Made by a program: the position numbers and the translations under genes | DNA from: Fibrobacter sp. | GTDB lineage: Bacteria > Fibrobacterota > Fibrobacteria > Fibrobacterales > Fibrobacteraceae | Length of the DNA: 64,000 nt | Direction of reading: 5' to 3' | Assembly (NCBI GenBank): GCA_024398875.1 | Contig: JAKSIJ010000004.1 | Location: 114,629-178,628, forward strand | The notes under the pieces: generated by a model | Seen by the model: only the letters and a program-made list of their open reading frames with translations | Told to the model about the DNA's origin: nothing | The model's database searches: none | Shown: positions 1-9,039 of the stretch, in pieces | How the letters are laid out: each line of letters begins with the position of its first letter | How positions within the stretch are numbered: the first letter of the stretch is position 1

Positions 1-752
1 GCAGCGCTCCGCAGTTTTTTGGCTCCCACGTTCATGCCGATGTAGGCCAGGGGCTGGTTTGCGGATTTGGCGTAGGCGTCCTGGAGTTCGATGGTGGGCC
101 CCGTATAGTTTTCGGGCACTTTTAGCTGTCGCTTGTACAGCGTGTGGTGGGCCCCGATTTCGGGAATCTTGCTGTTCAAGGAAAAACGGTTGCTTTCCAT
201 GGCCGCGGCGATGGTGATGGTCTTGGCGAGGGAGGCGGCAGGGAAGGTGTTCCGCACAAAATAGTCCGGCTGCTGCTGGATTTGCTCGTCCCGGCGCTCG
301 CCCCAGGCGATGATTTCGTTGGTAGGTGCGTCTACCACAAGTACTACGCCATAGAGAGGTTTAAAACGGCGCAACATCTGGTCAATTTTTTCAGCCAGAA
401 ATACATTCTTCTGCTTTTTGATGTGGGTGGAATCGATGACCTCGACTTCAGGCGGTTCTTCCGGAGTGACTGCGTCTGTAATGGAGGCTTGGGTGTTGGC
501 TAAATCCTCTGCGTCGGTAGTTTCTGCCTGCTTTTGGAGAGGCTTGTTCGCCGTTTTTGGAGAGGCGGACTTGGCACTGTCGGCCATAAGTTCTGTAATG
601 GGGGCTTCCCCGGCCTGCGGAAGCGTGTCTGCCATATCTTCGTCATCGCTACCGCCAAAAATGCAGGAGGCGATAAAGACACAACATGCAAAAAATACAG
701 CTATGGCGATGTAGCGGTTCCTAATTCTCTTTTCGTAAGGTTGCAGTTCCAT
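1..752 (-). CDS. Penicillin-binding protein, transpeptidase domain (partial, C-terminus outside window)
   Basis: The minus-strand frame is open from the ATG at 750-752 to the window edge, giving the first 250 residues. Residues 14-33 are a hydrophobic anchor; I27-C30 (IASC) also fits a lipobox, so it may be a lipoprotein rather than a transmembrane protein. A Ser/Thr/Glu/Pro-rich linker (about 35-115) follows. Then comes a penicillin-binding fold with the serine motif SLAK at 174-177 and an SAN triad at 230-232, correctly spaced for the SxxK and SxN motifs of a D,D-transpeptidase. The KTG motif would lie beyond the edge. By family it should cross-link peptidoglycan in the periplasm. The short linker and the absence of a glycosyltransferase domain before the transpeptidase fit a class B or stand-alone transpeptidase. 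It ends 20 bp from orn, which is transcribed in the same direction. Confidence 0.8.
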   Translation of the reverse strand, partial: MELQPYEKRIRNRYIAIAVFFACCVFIASCIFGGSDDEDMADTLPQAGEAPITELMADSAKSASPKTANKPLQKQAETTDAEDLANTQASITDAVTPEEPPEVEVIDSTHIKKQKNVFLAEKIDQMLRRFKPLYGVVLVVDAPTNEIIAWGERRDEQIQQQPDYFVRNTFPAASLAKTITIAAAMESNRFSLNSKIPEIGAHHTLYKRQLKVPENYTGPTIELQDAYAKSANQPLAYIGMNVGAKKLRSA

Positions 753-772
753 GTAATGCGAAAATCCGTAGG

Positions 773-1318
773 TTACTTAAAAATCGTTTTGCGGTAGTAG
801 GCAAGTTCGGCGATGCTCTCGCGGATGTCGCTCAGAGCCTCGTGATTCTTGTCTTTCTGAAATTCTTCCAGTTTGGGGTACCAGCGGAAGGTGAGCTCCT
901 TGATGGAACTCACATCGATGTTCCGGTAGTTGAGCCACTCAGAAACCTTGGGCATGTACTTGTACATAAAACGACGGTCCTGGGTGATGGAGTTGCCGCA
1001 GAGGATGTTCTTCCCCTTTTCGGTCCAGGGCTTGATGAAGTTGAGTGTCTCCTGGTCCGCGTCGGAGAGCGAATAGCGGGAATGGCGGCAGCGGTCCACG
1101 AGCCCGCTTGCATTGTGGTGCTTCGTGTTCCATTCGTCCATGCCCTCAAACACGTTTTCTGGCTGATGAACCGCGATGACGGGGCCCTCGGCGAGCACAT
1201 TCAGGTCTCCATCGGTGACGATGGTGGCGATTTCCAGGATGACATCTTTCTCTGGTTCGAGACCAGACATTTCAAGGTCCATCCAGACCAGATTTCTTGA
1301 GTGCTTTGGCATGTTCAT
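773..1318 (-). CDS. orn: Oligoribonuclease
   Basis: This 181-aa protein is the normal length for Orn, a 3'-5' exoribonuclease that degrades 2-5 nt RNAs (and pGpG) to mononucleotides in the cytoplasm. The DEDD catalytic set is visible: D14 and E16 in the opening WMDLEMSGL block, D114 in the CGNSITQD block, and H159/D164 in the closing HEALSDIRESI block. The frame stays open upstream into the divergent fabF gene, but the ATG at 1316-1318 starts exactly where the family starts, so the longer version is rejected. It is divergent from the fabF-like gene across 64 bp. pGpG turnover by Orn would link it to the GGDEF protein at 7025, but that is inference. Confidence 0.95.
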   Translation of the reverse strand: MNMPKHSRNLVWMDLEMSGLEPEKDVILEIATIVTDGDLNVLAEGPVIAVHQPENVFEGMDEWNTKHHNASGLVDRCRHSRYSLSDADQETLNFIKPWTEKGKNILCGNSITQDRRFMYKYMPKVSEWLNYRNIDVSSIKELTFRWYPKLEEFQKDKNHEALSDIRESIAELAYYRKTIFK

Positions 1319-1366
1319 AAAATAGTAAAATGAGATTTTTTGATAGTGATGGAAACCCGTTTTTTC

Positions 1367-1374
1367 TATCTTTG
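1367..1374 (+). promoter_or_regulatory. TATCTTTG -7 element before the fabF-like gene
   Basis: TATCTTTG matches the Bacteroidetes-type TAnnTTTG core promoter and lies 8 nt upstream of the ATG. No Shine-Dalgarno sequence lies between the motif and the start, so the transcript would have an almost absent leader. Confidence 0.5.
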
Positions 1375-1382
1375 CCCTTGAA

Positions 1383-2603
1383 ATGGAAAATGTAGTCGTC
1401 ACAGGCATGGGTTGCGTCTCCGCCTTAGGAAATTCTCCTGAGGAACTGTGGCGGAATTTGCTGCTGGGCAAGTCTGGCATTGCTCCCATTGAGCGCTTTG
1501 ATGCAGGTGCCTTTACCTCGCAGATTGCGGGGGAGGTGCGAGATTTTGGCCCCAACGAATTTTGCTCGGAACGGGATTTGAAACGTTTTTCCCGCTATGT
1601 GATGTACGCTGTTTTTGCAGCGAAGCAGGCCCTGCGAAATGCGGGTGTGGATGCCGCTGCAGAAAATCCTGCCCGAAGTGGTGTGGTGATTGGCAGTAGC
1701 ATTGGCGGAATGCAGCACTATTATGAAGCTGCGGTGACACTTTCTACCCGCGGTCCCAACCGGGTTTCCCCATTTTTCATCCCTATGTCCATTGTGAACA
1801 TGGCATCGGGAGAGGTTTCCAATCGTTTGGGTTGGATGGGCCCCAGTTTTTCTGTGACTTCCGCATGTGCGACTAGCAATCATTCCATCGCCAGTGCGGT
1901 GGACCAGATACGTCTGGGTCGGGCGGATATCATGCTGGCTGGAGGTTCTGATGAGACGGTGAATCCCCTCGGGCTCTCGGGCTTTACCAGCATGCATGCG
2001 GTGAGCCGGCGGAACGATTCGCCCGAGACGGCGTCGCGACCCTTCGACAGGGACCGGGACGGGTTCGTCATGGGCGAAGGGTCGGCCGTGCTCGTCCTGG
2101 AAAGTGAATCTCACGCGCGAGCACGGGGCGCTGAAGTGCTTGCGCGCATCGCCGGAGTTGGCTTCAGCGCCGACGCCTACCACATCTCCGCTCCGAGGGA
2201 AGACGGCAAGGGTGTGATGCTTGCCATGCAGAACGCCTTGGCAGATGCCCGAATAAACCCCGACGACATCGGCTACATCAATACCCATGGCACCTCCACG
2301 CCATTGGGCGATGTGGCGGAATGCCGCGCCATCGAGGCAGTTTTCGGTTCCGTAAAGGTAAACTCCACAAAATCCATGCTGGGTCATGCCCTCGGTGCTG
2401 CCGGTGCTTTGGAAGCCATCGCCGTCATCAAATCCCTACAAGAGCAAAAGCTCCATGGCACAAAGAACGTGTTCAACAAGGATCCGGAAATCCATCTGGA
2501 TGTTTGCGAAAATGGCGCCTGCAGTCACCGTTTTGATTATGCGTTGAACAACAGTTTTGGCTTTGGCGGCCAGAACTGCGTCATCGTGTTTGGGAGGAAC
2601 TAG
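1383..2603 (+). CDS. fabF: Beta-ketoacyl-ACP synthase II (FabF-like)
   Basis: This 406-aa cytoplasmic thiolase-fold enzyme condenses malonyl-ACP with acyl-ACP in fatty-acid elongation. The catalytic Cys-His-His set is present: C162 in the SACATSNHS block, H302 in NTHGTSTPLGD and H335 in STKSMLGHALG, with the conserved K330. The length fits KAS II (about 410 aa). No acpP or fabG is adjacent, so a role in a dedicated lipid or polyketide-like pathway cannot be excluded, but nothing here argues for one. The gene is followed after 2 bp by a DUF2279 envelope protein, so the two are probably co-transcribed. The start has no Shine-Dalgarno sequence but has a TATCTTTG element just upstream. Confidence 0.92.
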   Translation: MENVVVTGMGCVSALGNSPEELWRNLLLGKSGIAPIERFDAGAFTSQIAGEVRDFGPNEFCSERDLKRFSRYVMYAVFAAKQALRNAGVDAAAENPARSGVVIGSSIGGMQHYYEAAVTLSTRGPNRVSPFFIPMSIVNMASGEVSNRLGWMGPSFSVTSACATSNHSIASAVDQIRLGRADIMLAGGSDETVNPLGLSGFTSMHAVSRRNDSPETASRPFDRDRDGFVMGEGSAVLVLESESHARARGAEVLARIAGVGFSADAYHISAPREDGKGVMLAMQNALADARINPDDIGYINTHGTSTPLGDVAECRAIEAVFGSVKVNSTKSMLGHALGAAGALEAIAVIKSLQEQKLHGTKNVFNKDPEIHLDVCENGACSHRFDYALNNSFGFGGQNCVIVFGRN

Positions 2604-2605
2604 AA

Positions 2606-3568
2606 ATGCGTCGTGAATGGTTCCGTTTGAAAAATCTCGGTTTTGTTTTTGCGTTGACGCTCGTTTTGCAGTGCCTTGCTTTGTCCACCCCATCCTATGC
2701 CGCACCTTATGATCCCTACACCTGGCGCGATTCCACTTGGGATTACCGCAGCGAGGATTCCACGGACATCCCGACGGAAGTTTCTGTTCCCAAATTGGTT
2801 GGCGTTGCATCCCTCACGCTCATCGCTTACGGTGCCGCTTACTGGCTGGTTTTTGAAAAGGGCTGGTGGGACGATGAGAAAAGCCATTTCCACTTCGAGA
2901 ACGATTTTGATTACGCCTTGAATTTGGACAAATTAGGCCACTTTGCCGCTGGCGTTGCGTTAGGCGAGGGCTTCTACGAGGGCTATCACTGGGCCGGAGC
3001 CAGCGAATTTCAGGCCTACTTGTTTGCGGGCCTTTCCGCTATGGCCACCCACATCGCCATCGATGTGAAGGACGGCTATTCTCCGGAATGGGGCTTCAGC
3101 GTTTTTGACGTTCTTTCGGGAACGCTGGGCGGCTTTTTGCCCATGGCGGAGCGCTACGTTCCTTTGTTCAAATATGTGGACTTGAAATGGAGCTACTGGA
3201 TTAACACCAAGGCCTATTACCGCCAGAGCGATACGGGAATTTTCACCGACGACTATTGCAACCAGACTTTCTGGGCCTCCTTCAAACCCTACCGTCTGCT
3301 GCCCGCATCCGTCCGCCGGTTTTATCCCAGCTGGCTTGCCATCGCCGCAGGCCTCAGCATTGACGAAGGCGTTTTCATCCGCAATTATGAGGGAACGCCC
3401 CATCGCGAAGTGTACATCGCCCTCGACTACGACTTGGAAGCCTTCCGCCCCCAGAGCCGATTGGCCCGCCAAGCCATCAAATGGCTCAACTACTTCAAAT
3501 TCCCGGCGCCCACCGTTCAGGTCTATCCCGACGTGAAGTGGTTCTGGCTCTATCCCATCAAGTTCTGA
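2606..3568 (+). CDS. DUF2279 (YfiM-like) predicted envelope protein
   Basis: The 320-aa product has an N-terminal signal peptide (hydrophobic residues about 11-32, likely cut near SYA-AP). A hydrophobic segment follows at about 63-83. The YfiM/DUF2279 signature is then visible: DKLGHF at 108-113 and, further on, a DVKDGYSPEWGFSVFD block at about 153-168 followed by a Gly-rich SGTLGG. Family members are envelope proteins of unknown function. The C-terminal 140 residues are Trp/Tyr-rich and could be membrane-associated. It starts 2 bp after the fabF stop, suggesting one transcript and a possible link to lipid or envelope metabolism. No catalytic assignment is possible. Confidence 0.7.
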   Translation: MRREWFRLKNLGFVFALTLVLQCLALSTPSYAAPYDPYTWRDSTWDYRSEDSTDIPTEVSVPKLVGVASLTLIAYGAAYWLVFEKGWWDDEKSHFHFENDFDYALNLDKLGHFAAGVALGEGFYEGYHWAGASEFQAYLFAGLSAMATHIAIDVKDGYSPEWGFSVFDVLSGTLGGFLPMAERYVPLFKYVDLKWSYWINTKAYYRQSDTGIFTDDYCNQTFWASFKPYRLLPASVRRFYPSWLAIAAGLSIDEGVFIRNYEGTPHREVYIALDYDLEAFRPQSRLARQAIKWLNYFKFPAPTVQVYPDVKWFWLYPIKF

Positions 3569-3598
3569 TAAATTTATATGTAATGGGTTGGCAATAAT

Positions 3599-4393
3599 AT
3601 GGAATCGCAGGAACAGGAACGCTTTTTATCGGTGGCAGAGACCTTGGCCCGCAAGGCAGGGAATCTTTGTCTGGAACTACAGCAGAATTTGGGCAATGTG
3701 AAGTACAAGTCCGTGAAGGATGTGGTGACCATCGCCGATGTAGGCAGCGAAAAACTCATTGTAGATGGGCTCCGCGCCGCGTTTCCCACCCATTCCATCC
3801 GCACAGAAGAGGCGGGCATTATCGAGGGCTCCGATTCCCGCTACCGCTGGATTATCGACCCTGTGGACGGCACGGTGAACTTCAGCCGCGGCATTCCCCT
3901 GTGGGGCATTTCCATCGCGCTCTTTTTTGAGGATAAGCCGCTGGTGGCCTGCGTGAACCTCCCGAAATTGGGGGAGGTTTTCACGGCTATTCGCGGTGGC
4001 GGAACCTTCATGAATGGGCATCCGGTCCATGTGAGCCAGGAAAGCAATCCTACCCATGCGCTCGTGAGTAACGGCGACTTCAATGTGGGGGAGGCAGCGG
4101 TCATCAACGCCTGCAATTCCCGCAATTTTGCGCGGGAGGCGGAGACTTTTGAGCGGGTGAAGTGCCTCGGGTCTGCGGTGATTGAGGGCTGTTTTACCGC
4201 CTGCGGCCGTCTGGACTGTTTCGTCATGACCATGAGCTATCCTTGGGACATTGCGGCTATTGCGCTCCTTGTGGAGGAGGCCGGGGGCAGGGCTACTCAT
4301 ATCGATGGCACTCCGATGCAGTTTGTGGACCGGGAGCAGGTGATTTTCAGCAATGGCCTCTTGCATGAGACTTTGATAAAGACATTGCGCTAA
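3599..4393 (+). CDS. Inositol monophosphatase family protein
   Basis: The 264-aa protein has the Mg2+-dependent sugar-phosphatase fold. The metal-binding motifs are present: E70 in RTEEAG, the WIIDPVDGTVNF block at 84-95 (D87, D90, T92), and a C-terminal SYPWDIAAIALLVEEAGG block whose Asp completes the site. Family substrates include inositol-1-phosphate, histidinol phosphate, fructose-1,6-bisphosphate and 3'-phosphoadenosine-5'-phosphate; the sequence alone does not choose between them. It follows the DUF2279 gene by 30 bp and may be in the same transcript. A 9-bp inverted repeat (4391-4399 with 4408-4416) overlaps its stop codon but lacks a T-tract. Confidence 0.88.
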   Translation: MESQEQERFLSVAETLARKAGNLCLELQQNLGNVKYKSVKDVVTIADVGSEKLIVDGLRAAFPTHSIRTEEAGIIEGSDSRYRWIIDPVDGTVNFSRGIPLWGISIALFFEDKPLVACVNLPKLGEVFTAIRGGGTFMNGHPVHVSQESNPTHALVSNGDFNVGEAAVINACNSRNFAREAETFERVKCLGSAVIEGCFTACGRLDCFVMTMSYPWDIAAIALLVEEAGGRATHIDGTPMQFVDREQVIFSNGLLHETLIKTLR

Positions 4394-4403
4394 CTTGTTG
4401 ATG

Positions 4404-4530
4404 TTGAACAAGTTACGTCCATTTTCCTGTTAAATCTTCAATTTTTGACGAATTTTTCACTGAAATATTTTTGTTTTCCCTGTAAAAAAAATGCGGAAAA
4501 AAGTCTGCTGAACAAGTCCATTTTTTGTTA
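4404..4530 (+). promoter_or_regulatory. Repeated motif in gdhA upstream region
   Basis: The 180-bp gap upstream of gdhA is AT-rich and holds the block TGAACAAGT...TCCATTTT...TGTTA twice, at about 4404-4433 and 4509-4530. The repeat could be a paired operator for nitrogen control of gdhA, but no known regulator site is recognised. Confidence 0.3.
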
Positions 4531-4546
4531 TTTTTCTGCCCGTTAA

Positions 4547-5920
<1,374 letters not shown>

Positions 5921-5961
5921 TGCTCGGACTTACTTAACGTAAGTACCTGCTATGACCAATG

Positions 5962-5996
5962 AAAACACTTTCGGTTATGCCGAGAGTGTTTTTTTG
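5962..5996 (+). terminator. Rho-independent terminator of gdhA
   Basis: A 13-bp stem (AAAACACTTTCGG with CCGAGAGTGTTTT, one G-T pair) with a 5-nt loop is followed by a run of T. Confidence 0.9.
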
Positions 5997-6097
5997 TTGA
6001 CAAAACAGAATTTTCAAGCGATATAATAGTGAAAGGGTTTTGGTTGGGAAGGGGTTGTCGACAGGCCTGTCTCAACCAGATCACGAATTGAGTATGA
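5997..6097 (+). other. Intergenic region between gdhA and the tmRNA promoter
   Basis: No gene is visible. It holds TTGACA at 5997-6002 and TATAAT at 6022-6027 separated by 19 bp, which is a perfect pair of sigma70 boxes with slightly long spacing. It also holds the 12-bp perfect palindrome GACAGGCCTGTC at about 6059-6070, bracketed by GGTTG and CAACC arms. These may form an additional promoter or a small structured RNA; neither is proven. Confidence 0.35.
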
Positions 6098-6128
6098 TTG
6101 ACTTGAGTGTGTGAAGTTGTTATATTTG
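6098..6128 (+). promoter_or_regulatory. Promoter of ssrA (tmRNA)
   Basis: TTGACT at 6098-6103 and TATATT at 6121-6126 are separated by exactly 17 bp, and the -10 region continues as TATATTTG. The start point should be near 6133, giving a pre-tmRNA with a leader of about 96 nt to be removed by processing. Confidence 0.8.
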
Positions 6129-6145
6129 GACTAATCTTCTAATAA

Positions 6146-6237
6146 CTGGGGGTGCTTTGCTCTTTCAGAGCCGAGCACCTGCGGTTCGGTCATGCAAGAA
6201 AGCGAACTTTCTTGCACGCCTCTCACCTGGGGGTGCT
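6146..6237 (+). repeat. Tandem copy of the tmRNA 5'-end sequence plus hairpins
   Basis: The 11-mer CTGGGGGTGCT occurs at 6146-6156 and again at 6227-6237, where the second copy is the mature tmRNA 5' end. Between them lie a GGTGCT/AGCACC hairpin (about 6151-6179) and a perfect 10-bp hairpin with a CGAA tetraloop (6193-6216). The leader may help 5' processing or offer an alternative partner for the tmRNA 3' acceptor strand. Confidence 0.5.
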
Positions 6238-6584
6238 CTGGTATCGACAGGGTCGCTGAAGTGTTAGTTGCAAGCCGAGGTCTCAGACGAGGGCACTCGT
6301 TAAAAAGTCTGAAAAAAATAAGTGCTGACGAAAACTACGCACTCGCTGCCTAATTAGCGGCAACGCCGGGCCTCGACTCACTCCCATTGGGTAGTACGTC
6401 CGGACGCAATATGGGATAGGGATTTGTAATGCCTGGGTGCAGATTCCGAGATTTACTAGGCTGGCTGAAACCTGCGCCGACCTTCTTGGGCGTGGGTGAG
6501 GCGAGACCTCAAATACGAAGGGAAAGCTTGTAGGAATGTACATGGACGGGATTTTGGACAGGGGTTCGACTCCCCTCACCTCCA
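6229..6584 (+). ncRNA. ssrA: Transfer-messenger RNA (tmRNA)
   Basis: The 5' strand GGGGGUG pairs with the 3' strand CACCUCC to form a 7-bp acceptor stem whose third pair is G-U, the alanine identity element. The discriminator is A6584 and CCA is not encoded. A T-arm with GGUUCGACUCC precedes the 3' end. The tag-reading frame runs from GCT at 6324 to TAA at 6351-6353 and encodes ADENYALAA, a typical proteolysis tag. The molecule rescues ribosomes stalled on mRNAs without stop codons and tags the nascent chain. Length (356 nt) is normal. A clear promoter precedes it and a terminator follows. Confidence 0.97.
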
Positions 6585-6589
6585 TAAAT

Positions 6590-6625
6590 AGCGGGCTTCG
6601 CCAAAGGGCGGAGCCCGCTCTGTTT
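6590..6625 (+). terminator. Terminator of ssrA
   Basis: A 12-bp GC-rich stem (GCGGGCTTCGCC with GGCGGAGCCCGC, one G-T pair) is followed by TCTGTTTTA. Confidence 0.85.
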
Positions 6626-6654
6626 TATGCCCGCGCTATTTTTTTCGCGTTTTT

Positions 6655-6662
6655 TATATTTG
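6655..6662 (+). promoter_or_regulatory. TATATTTG element 4 nt before a start codon
   Basis: TATATTTG ends 4 nt before the ATG at 6667, so transcription would start at or next to the start codon. No Shine-Dalgarno sequence is present. Confidence 0.5.
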
Positions 6663-6666
6663 AGAT

Positions 6667-6933
6667 ATGACGAAACTAGACGAAATTTTGACTGCCGCCA
6701 ATGCTTCTAATCACGATTTGGTGGAGCAACTTCCAGAACATTTGAATCACAAAATGGTGCAGAAGGCGAGGCTTGGCAAGCGGGCCATCCCGAGGCACAC
6801 GCAGGATATGCTGATTGTTGCCCTCAATAAACTGCTTACTCCTGAAAAACTATACCGCCGCGAGGATGTGTTCGACATCACAATGCCGAAAACTGAATCG
6901 CCTGTGCAGGTTTCTGTGCCCGAAAAGTCTTGA
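6667..6933 (+). CDS. Small basic protein of unknown function, possible DNA-binding
   Basis: This 88-aa protein is not recognised. Its middle part, residues about 27-60, reads as two or three helices with Lys/Arg-rich turns (QKARLGKRAIPRHTQ, then an ALNKLL helix). This resembles small phage or chromosomal helix-turn-helix proteins in which a short basic loop is followed by a helix capped with Asn. The C-terminal 20 residues are acidic and Pro-containing. It stands alone between the tmRNA terminator and the GGDEF gene and seems to be translated from a leaderless message. The codon choice and a clean start make it likely to be real, but the function is unknown. Confidence 0.6.
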   Translation: MTKLDEILTAANASNHDLVEQLPEHLNHKMVQKARLGKRAIPRHTQDMLIVALNKLLTPEKLYRREDVFDITMPKTESPVQVSVPEKS

Positions 6934-7024
6934 ATTTGCATTCCAAAGTGGACTATAGAGCCGACCTTTCCAACCCATTTAATTATTTATTTTTATGGTT
7001 TGAGTTTGATACGTTGAAGTTGTT

Positions 7025-8167
7025 ATGTACGATCTGCTTTATATAGAGATTAACTTGTTCTGCGTTTGCATCCTGGTGCTCCTCTTGCACAAGGCGCGCT
7101 TGAACTATCGCCGACAAACGGAGCAGCTTCTATTCTCGAACGTGACGCTGAATGGCGTTTTGCTTTTGTTCTTAGATTTTTTGTGGATTCTGTTAGACGG
7201 GAAGAGTTTCCCGGGTGCTTATGAGATTTTGACGCTCATTAATGCGGGCTATTTTGTGGAAACGGCCGTGCTCGCTTGGGGATGGTTCTGCTACATCGAT
7301 TATTGTCTGGGGCATAAAATTCATCATCACTCCTTATGGCGCAAATTGTCGCTAGTGCCGATGGTGGCGCTCATCGTCTTGTCGGTAGCCTCCATCTGGA
7401 CGGGCTGGATTTTCTCGGTGGACGATTTCAACCATTATCATCGCGGTGAATTGTATCTCGTTCAGCCTCTTCTTGTTTACATCTATCTCTTTTGGGCGAT
7501 GGCCATGTCGCTAGCCCAGGCTTTCAAACGCAAGAATTATGCGGAGCGGAATATCTATCTCTCCCTGTTTACCTTGGGTTTCTTCCCTTTGGTGGCGAGC
7601 CTTTTGCAGACGCTTCTTCCTGGAGTGCCGCTACTTGCAGTGGGCATGACCCTTGCCATTCTCATGGTGTTCGTGAACATACAGGCACAGATGATTTCTG
7701 TGGACCCTTTGACAGGGCTCAACAATCGCTTGCAGTTCTACAAGTTCCTTTCTAAAAAGATGGTGGCTGCTCGCCCTGCCATTGGAAACCTCTATCTTTT
7801 CGTCTTGGATGCGGACGATTTCAAGCACATTAACGATACCTATGGCCATGGGGAAGGTGACAATGCTCTGCAGGTTATGGCGGGTGTGCTAAAAAGAGTT
7901 TGCGGTCCTAGGAATTGCTTTATCGCCCGTTATGGTGGCGACGAATTTGTAGTGGCTGGGGAATTTGATTCCGAAGAAACGGCGAAGGATTTGGTGACCC
8001 TCATTGATGAAAGCCTGAAGGAAGCCTCGTCCAGCATGAAGTATCCGCTGAAGATGAGTGTTGGATATGCGGAATATTCCGATGATATGGAAATAGTTCC
8101 CGACTTCTTCAACAAGGCAGATGCAGCGCTGTATCAGGTGAAAGAAGCTAGGCATTCGGAGCGCTAA
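7025..8167 (+). CDS. Membrane-anchored GGDEF protein (diguanylate cyclase)
   Basis: The 380-aa protein begins with six or seven hydrophobic segments (residues about 1-225) that look like a membrane sensory module, followed by a GGDEF domain. The active site is intact as RYGGDEF, and the upstream metal/GTP segment LDADDFKHINDTYGHGEGD is canonical. It should make cyclic di-GMP from two GTP. The inhibitory RxxD site five residues before the GGDEF motif is absent (PRNC instead), so product inhibition through that site is not expected. No EAL domain is present. The stop codon overlaps the start of the ABC ATPase by one base, so the two genes are translationally linked. The input signal of the membrane part is unknown. 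Confidence 0.9.
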   Translation: MYDLLYIEINLFCVCILVLLLHKARLNYRRQTEQLLFSNVTLNGVLLLFLDFLWILLDGKSFPGAYEILTLINAGYFVETAVLAWGWFCYIDYCLGHKIHHHSLWRKLSLVPMVALIVLSVASIWTGWIFSVDDFNHYHRGELYLVQPLLVYIYLFWAMAMSLAQAFKRKNYAERNIYLSLFTLGFFPLVASLLQTLLPGVPLLAVGMTLAILMVFVNIQAQMISVDPLTGLNNRLQFYKFLSKKMVAARPAIGNLYLFVLDADDFKHINDTYGHGEGDNALQVMAGVLKRVCGPRNCFIARYGGDEFVVAGEFDSEETAKDLVTLIDESLKEASSSMKYPLKMSVGYAEYSDDMEIVPDFFNKADAALYQVKEARHSER

Positions 8168-9030
8168 TGCCAATCATTAGTTTCGAAAATGTTTCCTTTC
8201 GCTATCCAAAGAGTAGTGAGCTTGCGCTGAACGGCATTTCGCTAGAAATTCCAGAGGGTTCATTCTTTGCACTTCTTGGTCCCAATGGCGCGGGGAAAAC
8301 GACACTTCTCCGCTTGCTGTGCGGCAGGTTTGAAACTTTTGACGGCCGCTTGATTGTTGATTCTCGGTATCGTTCCGCATCAGGCTTTCTGGATCCGAAG
8401 CATTATGGCGTACTTCTCGAGAATCCGGGAATCTACGCAAAGCTTTCTGTTTTAGAATATCTCCAGTATTTTGGAGGTTTTTACGGCATGGATTCTGCTG
8501 CGATAGCGGACCATGCAAAAAAACTTTCCGAGGAATTGCTGTTGGGCGATTTGCAGCAGAAAATGAGCGCGCTTTCCTTAGGAAATCGCCAGAAGGTGCA
8601 GCTTATGCGTGCAATGCTGCCACATCCCGAAATTCTCATTCTGGATGAACCTGTGGCGAATCTGGACCCTAACGCGCGGGAGACGGTGTGGAAGCTTATA
8701 GCCAAGTGGCGTAGGGAAACGGGTGGCACTGCCATCGTGTCTTCCCATATTCTGGCAGAAATGGAAGCGGAGGCTACCCACTATGGAATCATTGATTACG
8801 GGGTGGTTAAGGCTACCGGCGCAGTTCAGACTAGCGGCGTCGCGGTCTCGACTGACGGTGCTGTTTCTGTCGGTGATAAGGTCTCCGATGTATTCTCCCT
8901 CAAACTGGAAAATGGGGCGACCGCCGCGCAAATTGAGAAGGCTTTGACAGCGGCCCACATTGCTATCAAAGATATTGAGCAATGCCAGGGAAGCCTTTCG
9001 GATATCTACAGGGATGCTACTGGCACGTAG
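8167..9030 (+). CDS. ABC transporter ATP-binding protein (CcmA/NatA-like)
   Basis: The 287-aa protein carries Walker A at 38-46 (GPNGAGKTT), Walker B at about 156-161 (ILILDE) and the switch His in SSHILAEME. The signature motif is LSLGN at 136-140 instead of LSGGQ, which is a clear deviation. The C-terminal 70 residues form an extra domain as in export-type ATPases such as NatA or CcmA. No permease gene is adjacent: upstream is the GGDEF gene (1-base overlap) and downstream is a convergent gene. The partner permease must be elsewhere, or the protein has a non-transport role. Functional coupling to cyclic-di-GMP signalling is only suggested by the overlap. Confidence 0.88.
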   Translation: MPIISFENVSFRYPKSSELALNGISLEIPEGSFFALLGPNGAGKTTLLRLLCGRFETFDGRLIVDSRYRSASGFLDPKHYGVLLENPGIYAKLSVLEYLQYFGGFYGMDSAAIADHAKKLSEELLLGDLQQKMSALSLGNRQKVQLMRAMLPHPEILILDEPVANLDPNARETVWKLIAKWRRETGGTAIVSSHILAEMEAEATHYGIIDYGVVKATGAVQTSGVAVSTDGAVSVGDKVSDVFSLKLENGATAAQIEKALTAAHIAIKDIEQCQGSLSDIYRDATGT

Positions 9031-9039
9031 TTTGCTACC

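Noticed and set aside
1319..1555. N-terminal extension of orn
   Set aside because: It would overlap the divergent fabF gene; the family starts at the internal ATG at 1318.
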